Position numbers and translations under genes: made by a program. This document shows, in pieces, positions 1 through 8,993 of a stretch of 64,000 nucleotides of DNA. This DNA comes from Alteribacter keqinensis (GTDB lineage: Bacteria > Bacillota > Bacilli > Bacillales > Salisediminibacteriaceae). The notes under the pieces were generated by a model, which worked only from the letters and a program-made list of their open reading frames with translations, did no database searches and had not been told where the DNA came from. Within the stretch, counting starts at the first letter, position 1; every line of letters starts with the position of its first letter. Location: assembly GCF_003710255.1 (NCBI RefSeq), contig NZ_RHIB01000002.1, forward strand, positions 372,001 to 436,000, written 5' to 3'.

Positions 1-205
1 ATGTCAAACCCTCTCAACTCCACTACCATGCACCGTTTAACTTTTAAACGCCACATCAACCGCCATATCCTTGAAATTCACCTGTATCTGAAACCATTTA
101 GGTCGATCAGCAAAGGATTAATTTGTGAAGTCATATGATCTTCTACCTTTCTATCTGGCCAGTATTAGAACTGAAAGGATTAAATATTTGAATAAAAGAC
201 TACGA

Positions 206-236
206 TTTCGACAAAGTTCGGGTGGTGACAGGCACC
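206..236. repeat. Copy of a GGTGCC/GTGAC palindromic-repeat arm
   Basis: This stretch reads tttcgacaaag then gggtggtgacaggcacc. The same sequence, on the other strand and with three differences, forms the left arm of the nested palindrome at 18054-18190. It is therefore one arm of a dispersed repeat found at least twice in the window. The rest of positions 1-244 holds no gene that I can support. Confidence 0.6.
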
Positions 237-244
237 GATAAAAC

Positions 245-1228
245 CTAACACGACGACCTCTCGACCAGCTCGGTATCAAACGAGTAGCTTTCCTTCACCT
301 GAACCCTTTCCAACACCTGAAAGATGACGTGGGAGGCGAGCTTTCCGATTTCGTATTTGGGCTGGCGCATCGTGGTTAATGGCGGTGAAAGGTATGGGGC
401 AAGCTGGATGTCGTCAAACCCGATAATGGAGATATCACCAGGCACCCTGATCTCACTCTCTTTCAAGGCTTCCAGCCCGCCGATGGCCATTTCATCGTTG
501 GCAAAGAAGATCGATTCGGGCATTTCACCCTGATGAATCAGCATTTTCGTCGCCTGATAGCCGCCCTCCTGTGTAAAGTTTCCGTTCAAAATCCACTTTG
601 ACAAAGGCGTCTGCCCATGGTCCTTTAACGCGTTTAAGTACCCTTTATAACGATCGTTGCTGTCTGCAGAATTCGACGGACCGCTGATAAACGCCACCGA
701 TTTTTTCCCGTTCCTGATCAGATAATCCGTGGCCTTGTACCCGCCGTTCACGTTGTTTACATTAATGCTGATAATATTAGGGTCACCGGTGACGTACCGG
801 TCCAGCACTATGATGGGGAATCCTTCACGTGCCGACCCCTGGATGAAACTGTTTTCGATATTGTGCGCAAGCAGGATGACCCCATCTGTCCGGGTTTCCC
901 GCAGAAATTTAACAGCCGTTGAGCTTTCGTCCCCGTAGGAGCTGCAGACGATCAGGTCATACCCTTTTTCCAGCACGAGCTCCTGGACGCCTCTGATCAG
1001 TTCGGAATAGAAAGGACCTGTAAGGTCGCTTAAAATCAATGCGATCGTTTTCGTTTTATTCTTTTTTAAATCCATAGCCAGGCCGTTTTTTCTGTAATTC
1101 AGCTCTTTTGCTGCTGCCAGGACTTTCTCTCTCGTTGAACCCTTTATTTTCTTATTTCCGCTCAATGCGTAGGAAGCCGTTGACACTGCCACTCCCGCCC
1201 GTTTCGCAACATCTTTAATTGTAGGCAT
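245..1228 (-). CDS. LacI-family regulator of the beta-1,2-glucan locus
   Basis: LacI/GalR repressor of about 327 residues. An N-terminal helix-turn-helix (PTIKDVAKRAGVAVSTASYAL) is followed by a periplasmic-binding-protein-like effector domain (IALILSDLTGPFYSEL, SIIGFDDIQLAPYLSPPLTT). I chose the ATG at 1228 because a run of seven G (AGAAAGGGGGGG) lies just upstream. An in-frame extension to 1279 would add residues with no family resemblance. It is the last gene of the locus, downstream of the phosphorylase. Its probable operator is the TGAAACGTTTCA palindrome at 10263, 12139 and 12206. By analogy with Listeria loci the effector may be sophorose or a short beta-1,2-glucooligosaccharide; that is inference. 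Confidence 0.88.
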   Translation of the reverse strand: MPTIKDVAKRAGVAVSTASYALSGNKKIKGSTREKVLAAAKELNYRKNGLAMDLKKNKTKTIALILSDLTGPFYSELIRGVQELVLEKGYDLIVCSSYGDESSTAVKFLRETRTDGVILLAHNIENSFIQGSAREGFPIIVLDRYVTGDPNIISINVNNVNGGYKATDYLIRNGKKSVAFISGPSNSADSNDRYKGYLNALKDHGQTPLSKWILNGNFTQEGGYQATKMLIHQGEMPESIFFANDEMAIGGLEALKESEIRVPGDISIIGFDDIQLAPYLSPPLTTMRQPKYEIGKLASHVIFQVLERVQVKESYSFDTELVERSSC

Positions 1229-1259
1229 GGATTCCCCCCCTTTCTCTATGTAGCTGCCG

Positions 1260-1285
1260 GCCGGCTTCACCTGAGGCAAGCCGGC
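1260..1285 (-). other. Intergenic hairpin between phosphorylase and lacI
   Basis: GCCGGCTT and AAGCCGGC form an 8-bp stem with a 10-nt loop, located between the stop of the phosphorylase gene and the start of the regulator. No T-run follows, so it is more likely an RNA processing or attenuation element that lowers regulator expression than a full terminator. Confidence 0.4.
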
Positions 1286-1302
1286 ACCTTACAACTAATT
1301 TA

Positions 1303-4300
1303 CTACACAAAAACGTCTATTTCATTTTTTTCATCCGAATGGATGTGGGTTTTACTGATTTTTACCCCGCTGTTTCGGTACCGGTTGGAGAGCACACCGG
1401 ATGGTACCTCTTCCCCGTTGACGGTCACTCTGCCGCCGCTCGCGTTTTCTTCACCTGAAAGACGGTACCGAATCGTAACCGGACGCCCCCCGACTGCAAA
1501 CTCAAACGTGAGACCGTCCAGCCCTGCATCCAGTACCGGATCGAAAATAACCATGTCCCCTTCTTCCCGGACACCGAGTACATTCGACACCAGCTGATTC
1601 AGATAGATTCCCGGTCCGCTGGAATAGATGCGCCAGCCGCCTTTCACTTTAACCTGGCCGCTCTTTAGCTGGTCAAATTTCTCAGCCGCTTCGTAGCGGG
1701 TGTTGAACTTACCGTCGGAGCTACTGAAGTAGGCATTGCTCTGACGCATTTCGGCATTCGGCACCGCATCGCCGATTCCCACCGGGTTAATCACCTTCAG
1801 CGCTTCCCACGCCACTTTACCTTTGCCGATTTTCGCCATCGCTTCGATAAACCGGATGTGGGCGTGCACATACTGCAGGCCTATCTCCCTGCCGAAGTTC
1901 GCCGCCTGCTCGGCACGTTTAAAGTGCTTGCTCACACCACCGTCATAGCGGGCAGGCTTGTTCATGAGCCGCACCCCGTCGGGAAAATAAAGATGTTTTC
2001 GGATCAGCTCGTAATGCTCTTTCATTTCCTCTTCATCAAACAGCTCACTGATCATGCTGCGGGTCATCGGCAGAAGCCGGTATTCGATTCCGGTTTTGCT
2101 GTCGGAAGGATGAACCATTTTTTCAGGGTTTTCCTTGTCCGCAAAATATAAAAACCCTGAGATCACTTTATCGTCACGGAGGAACTTCTGATAATCCCGT
2201 TTAACCCCTTCAGACAGGCGCTTCACTTCGGCAGCTTCTTCCGGAGCCGCTTCCTCGAGCATTTCACCGAGGCGCGTTAACGATTGGTATGTTAACGCCA
2301 CGGTCCAACTGCTCACCATATACTGCTTGAGCTCCTGGTTCGCCGGCTGCAATGTGTCATCCCAGTCTCCGTCACCGTAGGAAGACAGGAACGTATCGTG
2401 AAGGAAGTTCGCCTTAATATAGTCAATTTGTTTGTTCACGTGCGCAAGTAAAGAAGGCTGATGCTCGGTAAACGTCTTGTTGCTTCTGTCAGTGTAAGGC
2501 AGTTCCTCTTGCAGTATCGCCGTATCACCGGTTATCTTCAGATAATCAGCCAGCAGTTTCAGCGGCCAGACGATAATGTCCCCGTGGCTTTCCTCCTGCT
2601 GGACTTTCGTATACTCATCGAACATAAACCACTGCGGCCAGTTGCCTGTATCCTCATACTGGTGGGCATAAACGGTTTTGATAATGTCTTTTACCCGGTC
2701 GTATTTCTGCATGGCGAGGAAATATTCCGCAGGTCCCTGGCACACATCCCTTGTGCCCCATGCCGCTGCCGTATACTGCTCCAGCCCGTGCGGCACCGCG
2801 TAATGGACAAGCATGTTATGGGTATACCACCAAGCGAGCGTATTAAGCTTTTCCACGTCTTCAGCCATTCCTCCGTGATGCTCGAGCTTGAACCCGTTCA
2901 TCAGCTCCTTAGCGTACTGGCGGTAGCTTTCCTTCTCCTGCTGAAACACCTTATCAGAGCCAAAGTCAAATTCCCCGGTTAAGCTGCCGGCAATCGTCAG
3001 ACGCCACTCGGCTGCTTCTTCCAGTTCAAAGGCGATTAAGGACGCTGTTCCGTGAACCAGGCCGTCCACTAACGCCTTTTCGTCCGCCATTTCAGACGGA
3101 ACACTGAACGAGAACCTGTAGCTCAGTTCCGGGTGAACCTCCCGGCTTGGGGCATTTCCATCAGCCGTCACAACGTAAGTCCCGTCTTTTTCCTCAATAT
3201 AAAAAGGTACTTCGTATTCGTTTGGGGCCATCGACAGCTGGTTCGTCACGAGGAACCGGTACGGCTTTTGCTGCTTCGATTCAATGTGCAGCGTTACTTC
3301 CGCATCACGGACCGAGGTGAAATTCGTCACAACGATCAGGTCATCCTCTGTTTTGTAGTACCAGCGGGCGTAGTTAAAGCCCATCTCAAACAGGGACGGC
3401 ATCGTGAGCAGGCAGTATCTGCCGTCTTTTTCAATGTAAATGCGCTGGCCGGACGTTTTCGGTATATTCAAGGCGTTGCGTGGGTTGGTCATCAGTTTAT
3501 TAAGTGACGTATTCCCTACAGCAATCTGGGCGTTGAAGATCCCGGTCATGTAGGCCGTCGTGGTAATCATTTCCTGATCCGGATCGCCGTGATCAGCTGT
3601 CATCAGAATGTGTCCGTGGGGGCGCTCCACGTTACGTTCTTTTGCAGGAAAAACAACATGCTCCTGTGTCGGCGTGAAAAAGGCCCCCAGTTCGTCTCCC
3701 ATTTTCTCTTCAAATCGCTTTTCAGGAAAAAGAGCGTCTACCTCCTCTGACGTCAGAGGAAACGTTTGGAGGCTTTCCCCGGTCCGTGTCTGTACCGGGC
3801 CTGTCTCACCCTCAGTTAACCCGTACGTTTTGTTCTCCACACGCTCCCAGGCGGCCTGCAGCTGATCCTGAAATTCCAGCTTCTTCACAGGTTCCGGGTG
3901 GTTGTCTTTAAACAGCCCGTAAAAGACTGTGGTGCGGCTTCCGTTTAGGGGTTCCCGGACGGCTTTCAGTCCGGTGTAGGCAAATTCATACTGGTAGTTT
4001 TCATTTGGAAACGCCTCGCTCTTTAACAGCTCAGGCTCGTCTGTTTCTTTATAGGACAGGCCGAAAAACTGAAAGCCGTCCGTTACATAGCCGTCCGCAC
4101 CCGTAAGGCAGCCCTGCTGCACATACGGATTTCCGCCTGGCTGCGGCTGATTCTGCCTGCTGGCGATCACAAAGCCCTTATCTTCCGTGTCGAACGGCTT
4201 ATGGTCGATATACTGGGAGGCGTACGCTTCATTGGTCCGGACCATGGCCTTTGCGCCGAGCCCGAGATCCTGTCCGTACACCACATCCACTTCCGCTCCG

Positions 4301-4647
4301 TCCCCTTCCAGGTCCACCTTCCAGAACCAGGTGCCTGTCGGGTCAGGTGAAAAAGTGACGACGTACGATACATTTTCAAAGCTTCCCTTCCACTCCACCG
4401 CTTCGTCCCCGAAAGAAACACTCGACGGGGATTTCACGCCGAGCATCGGGCTCCACTGAATCCCTCCCCCGGAATGAACCCGCAGATACAGGTTATTCAG
4501 AGAGCCGTCAATCGTATTACTGTTCCATTGGTTGATCATAGCCTGCCCTGAACGGATCTCATAAAGATCCCCTGTCGGTAAAAACATATATGTCAAATCC
4601 CCGGATGTAATCTCGTGATCATTGATTGGTCTTGTTTCTATTTTCAT
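1303..4647 (-). CDS. GH94 1,2-beta-oligoglucan phosphorylase
   Basis: Large GH94 enzyme of about 1114 residues, cytoplasmic with no signal peptide. Cellobiose phosphorylases are near 800 residues; this size matches the 1,2-beta-oligoglucan phosphorylase group typified by Listeria innocua Lin1839. The N-terminal half is beta-rich. The (alpha/alpha)6 part carries WGTRDVCQGP (about 630-639) and GDGDWDDTLQP (about 758-768), where the GH94 general-acid Asp sits. Known family reaction: phosphorolysis of beta-1,2-linked glucose chains to alpha-glucose 1-phosphate and a shortened chain. I chose the ATG at 4647 because GAGGAG lies ten bases upstream; the longer form from 4668 lacks a ribosome site. 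It sits 42 bp behind the GH3 gene. Substrate is inferred from size and neighbours. Confidence 0.82.
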   Translation of the reverse strand: MKIETRPINDHEITSGDLTYMFLPTGDLYEIRSGQAMINQWNSNTIDGSLNNLYLRVHSGGGIQWSPMLGVKSPSSVSFGDEAVEWKGSFENVSYVVTFSPDPTGTWFWKVDLEGDGAEVDVVYGQDLGLGAKAMVRTNEAYASQYIDHKPFDTEDKGFVIASRQNQPQPGGNPYVQQGCLTGADGYVTDGFQFFGLSYKETDEPELLKSEAFPNENYQYEFAYTGLKAVREPLNGSRTTVFYGLFKDNHPEPVKKLEFQDQLQAAWERVENKTYGLTEGETGPVQTRTGESLQTFPLTSEEVDALFPEKRFEEKMGDELGAFFTPTQEHVVFPAKERNVERPHGHILMTADHGDPDQEMITTTAYMTGIFNAQIAVGNTSLNKLMTNPRNALNIPKTSGQRIYIEKDGRYCLLTMPSLFEMGFNYARWYYKTEDDLIVVTNFTSVRDAEVTLHIESKQQKPYRFLVTNQLSMAPNEYEVPFYIEEKDGTYVVTADGNAPSREVHPELSYRFSFSVPSEMADEKALVDGLVHGTASLIAFELEEAAEWRLTIAGSLTGEFDFGSDKVFQQEKESYRQYAKELMNGFKLEHHGGMAEDVEKLNTLAWWYTHNMLVHYAVPHGLEQYTAAAWGTRDVCQGPAEYFLAMQKYDRVKDIIKTVYAHQYEDTGNWPQWFMFDEYTKVQQEESHGDIIVWPLKLLADYLKITGDTAILQEELPYTDRSNKTFTEHQPSLLAHVNKQIDYIKANFLHDTFLSSYGDGDWDDTLQPANQELKQYMVSSWTVALTYQSLTRLGEMLEEAAPEEAAEVKRLSEGVKRDYQKFLRDDKVISGFLYFADKENPEKMVHPSDSKTGIEYRLLPMTRSMISELFDEEEMKEHYELIRKHLYFPDGVRLMNKPARYDGGVSKHFKRAEQAANFGREIGLQYVHAHIRFIEAMAKIGKGKVAWEALKVINPVGIGDAVPNAEMRQSNAYFSSSDGKFNTRYEAAEKFDQLKSGQVKVKGGWRIYSSGPGIYLNQLVSNVLGVREEGDMVIFDPVLDAGLDGLTFEFAVGGRPVTIRYRLSGEENASGGRVTVNGEEVPSGVLSNRYRNSGVKISKTHIHSDEKNEIDVFV

Positions 4648-4689
4648 CAAAGAATCTCTCCTCGCCATAAGCTCTGTTGCGGTGTTCTC

Positions 4690-6873
4690 CTACTCCTGTC
4701 CAGATCTCCCGGCGGGACTGTAGGAAAAACGACCTTCCTCTGTATTCCTGCTGTCGGGCCCGACACTGACGATAAACTCCCCCGCATCGCACGTATAGGT
4801 CAAATCACTGTGGTGGTATTTCAGGCTTTCTTCATCCACCTCGAACACCACCTGCTTTGTTTCACCAGGCTCCAGATGAATTTTACTAAAGCCCTTCAGC
4901 TCTTTAACAGGGCGGACCACTTCCCCGACAAGGTCGCGGACGTACATCTGGACAGTTTCCTCACCGGCCACCGCTCCTGTGTTCTGTACATTAACAGAAA
5001 CACGGATCGTTCCGTTTTCCTCCATGACTTCCGAGGAAAGGGCAAGGCTTGAGTAGGTAAAAGTGGTGTAGCTCAGGCCGAAACCGAATGGAAATAACGG
5101 ACCGTTCGGTGCGTCTAGATACTTGGAGGCAAACCGGTCCTCGGGATCAATCTGATCCTTCGGCCGTCCTGTATTAAACGAATTGTAGTAAACCGGCACC
5201 TGCCCAACGTTGTGGGGAAAGGACATGGTCAGTTTTCCGGAAGGGTTCGTGTCACCGAACAGGAGATCAGCCACGGCATGCCCTGCTTCTGTGCCCGGAT
5301 ACCAAGCCTCAAGAACAGCGTTCGATTCATCAACCACGCCGTGCAAATCGAGGGGACGTCCGTTGAAGAGAACGGTCACAAGGGGTTTACCGAGCTTCTT
5401 GACTTCTGCAACCAGCTGAAGCTGGGCGTCAGGCAGTTTTATATTGGTTCTGCTCCCTGCCTCGCCGCTCATCTCGGAATGCTCTCCGAGGGCCAGAACA
5501 ACCACCTCGGCCTGCTTTGCTGCTTCAACGGCTGCCTCGAGCTGTTCAGGTAAGACTGCTTCGATGTCACAGCCCTTTTCAACTGCCGGCTCGGTGTCGA
5601 GCTTTTCGGTCATTCCTGTTCTGACAGAAACGACATCCTTCTCTTCTCCGAAAATGGACCACGGACCCATGAGATCCGTGCTTTCGGCAAACGGGCCGAT
5701 CAGCGCCACGTTCTGGCTCTTCCTTAACGGCAGCACGCCTTCATTTTTCAGAAGGACACAGGACTTGGCCGCCGTTTCCCGGGCCGCTTTGCGGTGGGTC
5801 TCCGAGAGCATCACTGTTTCTTCCAGTTCCGTGTCTGCTCCGCGGTACGGATTTTCAAACAGACCGAGCTTATTTTTCAGCTTCAGAATCCGGAGAACCG
5901 CTTCATCGAGCAGGGCCTCCGAGATGACGTTTTCCTCCACAAGTGTCTTTAAATGCTGCACATAACAGGGGGTCATCATTTCGATATCCAACCCCGCCGT
6001 CACGGCTTTAAGCGCCGCATCACGGTTATCGGCTGCCACTCCGTGGGGAATCGCTTCCTGAACGGCGCCCCAGTCCGATATGAGGACGCCGTCAAAGCCC
6101 ATTTCCTTTCGTAGCAGGTCTCTCATAAGCCACTTGTTACTTGTAGCCGGTATGCCTTCCACCGTGTTAAAAGCCGTCATCACCAATTCAGCCCCTTCAT
6201 CCAGGGCAGCTTCATAGGCCGGCAGATAGTACTCCATCAGCTGGCGCCGGGACATGTCGACGGTGTTATAGTCCCTTCCGCCTTCCGGAGCCCCGTATGC
6301 GGCAAAGTGTTTCACACAGGCTGCAAGCTTAGACTGATCATTCTTTAGATCGTCTCCCTGATAACCGCGTACGAGGGCACGGGCCAGCACGCCATTTAAA
6401 TACGGATCCTCACCTGTTGACTCCATCACCCGGCCCCAGCGCGGATCCCGTACAAGATCAACCATCGGTGAAAACGTAACATGAAGTCCCGCAGCTGCGG
6501 ACTCTTTAGCGGCGATTGCGGCACTTTCCTCCACAGCCTTCGGGTCCCACGTGCACCCGAGGGCCAGAGGAACAGGAAACACGGTTTTATAGCCGTGAAT
6601 CACATCCGCCATAAACAGAAGGGGGATTCCCAGGCGGCTTCGCTCCAGGTATGCCTTCTGAATCGTGCGGAGATTGTCTGCTCCTGTTGCCCCGAGGACG
6701 GATCCGCTTCCGGTCATATCTTCATTGGCCACTTCCATTCCTGCAAACGGTCCGGTTATTTTCTCGTCGCTGCTTCCTTTGTGAATAAAGGAAGAAACCA
6801 CCTGCGACATCTGGGCCGCTTTCTCTTCAAGGGTCATCTTCTCTATCAGATCGTGTAATTTCGTTTCATTCAT
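4690..6873 (-). CDS. GH3 beta-glucosidase, probably sophorose-type
   Basis: Cytoplasmic GH3 beta-glucosidase, 727 residues, normal for BglX-like enzymes minus a signal peptide. Visible motifs: DPRWGR (143-148), KHF (188-190), and the nucleophile motif VLISDWGA with Asp267. A C-terminal fibronectin-III-like domain (NVQNTGAVAGEETVQMYV) completes the fold. The ribosome site is CAGGAGGA before the ATG. The paired gene in Listeria innocua (Lin1840) is a GH3 enzyme preferring sophorose. Here too it lies between the phosphorylase and the ABC permeases. Expected role: cleave sophorose and short beta-1,2-oligomers that the phosphorylase leaves. The fine substrate preference cannot be read from sequence. 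Confidence 0.85.
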   Translation of the reverse strand: MNETKLHDLIEKMTLEEKAAQMSQVVSSFIHKGSSDEKITGPFAGMEVANEDMTGSGSVLGATGADNLRTIQKAYLERSRLGIPLLFMADVIHGYKTVFPVPLALGCTWDPKAVEESAAIAAKESAAAGLHVTFSPMVDLVRDPRWGRVMESTGEDPYLNGVLARALVRGYQGDDLKNDQSKLAACVKHFAAYGAPEGGRDYNTVDMSRRQLMEYYLPAYEAALDEGAELVMTAFNTVEGIPATSNKWLMRDLLRKEMGFDGVLISDWGAVQEAIPHGVAADNRDAALKAVTAGLDIEMMTPCYVQHLKTLVEENVISEALLDEAVLRILKLKNKLGLFENPYRGADTELEETVMLSETHRKAARETAAKSCVLLKNEGVLPLRKSQNVALIGPFAESTDLMGPWSIFGEEKDVVSVRTGMTEKLDTEPAVEKGCDIEAVLPEQLEAAVEAAKQAEVVVLALGEHSEMSGEAGSRTNIKLPDAQLQLVAEVKKLGKPLVTVLFNGRPLDLHGVVDESNAVLEAWYPGTEAGHAVADLLFGDTNPSGKLTMSFPHNVGQVPVYYNSFNTGRPKDQIDPEDRFASKYLDAPNGPLFPFGFGLSYTTFTYSSLALSSEVMEENGTIRVSVNVQNTGAVAGEETVQMYVRDLVGEVVRPVKELKGFSKIHLEPGETKQVVFEVDEESLKYHHSDLTYTCDAGEFIVSVGPDSRNTEEGRFSYSPAGRSGQE

Positions 6874-6910
6874 AACGTCTGTCCTCCTGAATATGCAAAC
6901 TCGTTTTCAC

Positions 6911-7726
6911 TTACTTAATCCCAGTCGTATTAAAGCCTTCAACAATATACCGCTGTACGAACAGGAACAAGAACAGCACAGGAAGGACCATCACTGTCGC
7001 ACCTGCCATCTGCAGGGCAAAACTGCTTGAATGCTGGCCCTGAAGCAGTGCGAGACCAACGGAAAGGGTATACAGTGCCTGATCATTTGCCACGATGAGC
7101 GGCCAGAGAAAGCTGTTCCAGGCACCGACAAACGTAAGAATCGCCTGTACCGCAATAATCGGCTTAGATAATGGAATGATAATCTGAAAGAAAATCCGGA
7201 ATTCCTTTGCCCCGTCAATACGGGCAGATTCGATTAAATCATTCGGGATCGTCGTCATAAACTGCCGGATCAAAAAGATGTTAAAGGCGGCAATCAGCCC
7301 GGGCAGGATAATCCCTGCCATCGTATTGGTAAGCCCCATCTGGTTTAAAAGCAGATAAACCGGAATCATGGAAACCTGGGCCGGAATCATCATCGTTGCG
7401 AGAACACAGAGAAACACCACTTCTCTTCCTTTAAACTTGAACTTCGCAAACCCATAGCCCGCCATCGTGTTAAACAGTAAGCCGAGCATGGCAAAAAGGA
7501 CGATGATCATGGTGTTCATAAAGTACGTGCCGAAGTTCAGATTCTGAAAGAGATTGATATAGTGCTCAAAGGTGAACTCCTGCGGCCAGAATGTGGGCGG
7601 CATCGTGCGCGCTTCCCTTTCCGATTTAAATGAACTCAGAATCATCCATATAAACGGGATCGAAACAAGAAATCCACCAACTACTAAAACGGATGTGACG
7701 AAAAACTTTTCAAATCTGTTTTTCAA
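6911..7726 (-). CDS. ABC sugar permease, MalG type
   Basis: Six-helix inner-membrane permease of 271 residues. It has the MalG-family cytoplasmic loop (IPNDLIESARIDGAKEFRIFFQIIIPLSKP), which contacts the ATPase. It starts with TTG at 7726, supported by GAGGTG seven bases upstream that overlaps the stop of the preceding permease gene. It is the partner of the MalF-type permease at 7738 and the binding protein at 8994. No ATPase gene lies in the cluster, so a shared MsmX-like ATPase encoded elsewhere is expected, as in many Bacillota oligosaccharide importers. Confidence 0.85.
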   Translation of the reverse strand: MKNRFEKFFVTSVLVVGGFLVSIPFIWMILSSFKSEREARTMPPTFWPQEFTFEHYINLFQNLNFGTYFMNTMIIVLFAMLGLLFNTMAGYGFAKFKFKGREVVFLCVLATMMIPAQVSMIPVYLLLNQMGLTNTMAGIILPGLIAAFNIFLIRQFMTTIPNDLIESARIDGAKEFRIFFQIIIPLSKPIIAVQAILTFVGAWNSFLWPLIVANDQALYTLSVGLALLQGQHSSSFALQMAGATVMVLPVLFLFLFVQRYIVEGFNTTGIK

Positions 7727-7737
7727 CAGGGTTCACC

Positions 7738-8619
7738 TCAATTCTCTTTCGATTTATTAAACGTAAACTGAATTAACGTAGCGACAATAATAAAGACGAA
7801 CAGGATTAAGGACGCCGCCGCTGCGTAACCGAAGTCGTTATACTGGAAACCACTTTCGTAAATAAACAGGGCCATTGACATCGTGCCGTCAAGAGGTCCC
7901 CCGCCTGTCATGACAAACGGTTCCTCGAAGAACTGAAGCCAGCCGATAAGCGTTGTTACGGTTACGAAAAAGGTCGCATAGCTTAACGAAGGAATCGTAA
8001 TGTAACGTAGCTTCTGGAATTTATTCGCCCCGTCCATATCCGCCGCTTCATAGTATGACCTCGGAATTGACTGGAGAGCGGCAAGATAAATCAGCATGTT
8101 AATCCCGATCCCTTTCCAGACTGCCAGGATGATCAGCGAGATTTTTGCGATGAATGGGTGTTCAAGCCACGGAACCTTTCCTAAGCCGAGGCTGTTCAGG
8201 ATAAAGTTAAACAGTCCCACGTCCATGTTGTAGAGAAAGCCCCAGACAACCGCAATCGCGACGATATTTGTGATGGAAGGCACATAAAAGAGCACCCTGA
8301 AAAATGTAAACAGCTTGTTCGTCATATAATTTAGAAGAAGTGCGACACTGAGAGAGCAGACAATGACTAATGGAACACCAATACTGACATACACGAGTGT
8401 GTTAACAATCGACCTGTGAAACAGGGAATCCTGGAACAGGGCAATGAAATTCTCAAAGCCAACGAAGCTGATTACGTCCCAGTTTCTTAGACCAATCAGG
8501 TTCATATCCGTAAAGCTGATCAGAAGGCTTACCAGAATCGGAAGCAGTGAAAATGCAATCAGCAGCAGTACGGCAGGCCCGATAAACAGCCATGGTGTGA
8601 GGGCGTTTTTATGATTCAC
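7738..8619 (-). CDS. ABC sugar permease, MalF type (GTG start)
   Basis: Inner-membrane permease of 293 residues with the EAA-type loop (SIPRSYYEAADMDGANKFQKLRYITIP). The open frame runs on to 8691, but those upstream codons lie in a non-coding dispersed repeat. I chose the GTG at 8619 because GAGGAGGAAAGGTAT stands directly before it, and translation then begins MNHKNALTPW, typical of the family. The neighbouring MalG-type gene starts just after its stop. The 374-bp gap to the binding-protein gene is unusual for such operons and is filled mainly by the repeat at 8664-8899. Confidence 0.87.
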   Translation of the reverse strand: MNHKNALTPWLFIGPAVLLLIAFSLLPILVSLLISFTDMNLIGLRNWDVISFVGFENFIALFQDSLFHRSIVNTLVYVSIGVPLVIVCSLSVALLLNYMTNKLFTFFRVLFYVPSITNIVAIAVVWGFLYNMDVGLFNFILNSLGLGKVPWLEHPFIAKISLIILAVWKGIGINMLIYLAALQSIPRSYYEAADMDGANKFQKLRYITIPSLSYATFFVTVTTLIGWLQFFEEPFVMTGGGPLDGTMSMALFIYESGFQYNDFGYAAAASLILFVFIIVATLIQFTFNKSKEN

Positions 8620-8663
8620 ATACCTTTCCTCCTCGTACAAATGATCGTTAAAAGAAGAGAGAA

Positions 8664-8899
8664 GAGACTGGGACAGAAGTGTTTTTGTCAACGAGAATCC
8701 GAGCGATCAAATGCAGTGCAAATAAATCGCTACTGAAATATACTTCGCTTTCCGCGGGAAGCTGGTGAGCCTCCTCGTGCTGCGCACCTCGGGGTCTCAC
8801 CTTTGCTTTTCCTCCCGCAGGAGTCTGCGTATATTTCATCCGCTATGTCAGCGCGTTGTTCCGATTCTCAGCTAAACTCTTTCTTTTTATCCCAGTCTC
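8664..8899. repeat. Dispersed GAGACTGGGA palindromic repeat, copy A
   Basis: An element of about 236 bp with imperfect terminal inverted repeats: GAGACTGGGACAGAA at one end and, read on the other strand, GAGACTGGGATAAAA at the other. A second inner pair GAGAATC lies some 30 bp inside each end. A clearly related copy is at 54545-54783 in the same orientation, with the same core (CCGCTTTCC, TGGTGA, CTCCTCGTGCTGCGCAC, GGGGTCTCACCTTTGC). I see no ORF in common. It looks like a MITE-type non-coding repeat that inserted between the binding-protein and permease genes. Confidence 0.8.
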
Positions 8900-8993
8900 T
8901 CTCTCAGAAATTTGTGTAATGAATTACTGTTCTTAAGGGTGCTAGCTTCCGCTGCAGGCGGAGACATTCCCCGGGATCAGTTCAGCCCCCTGT

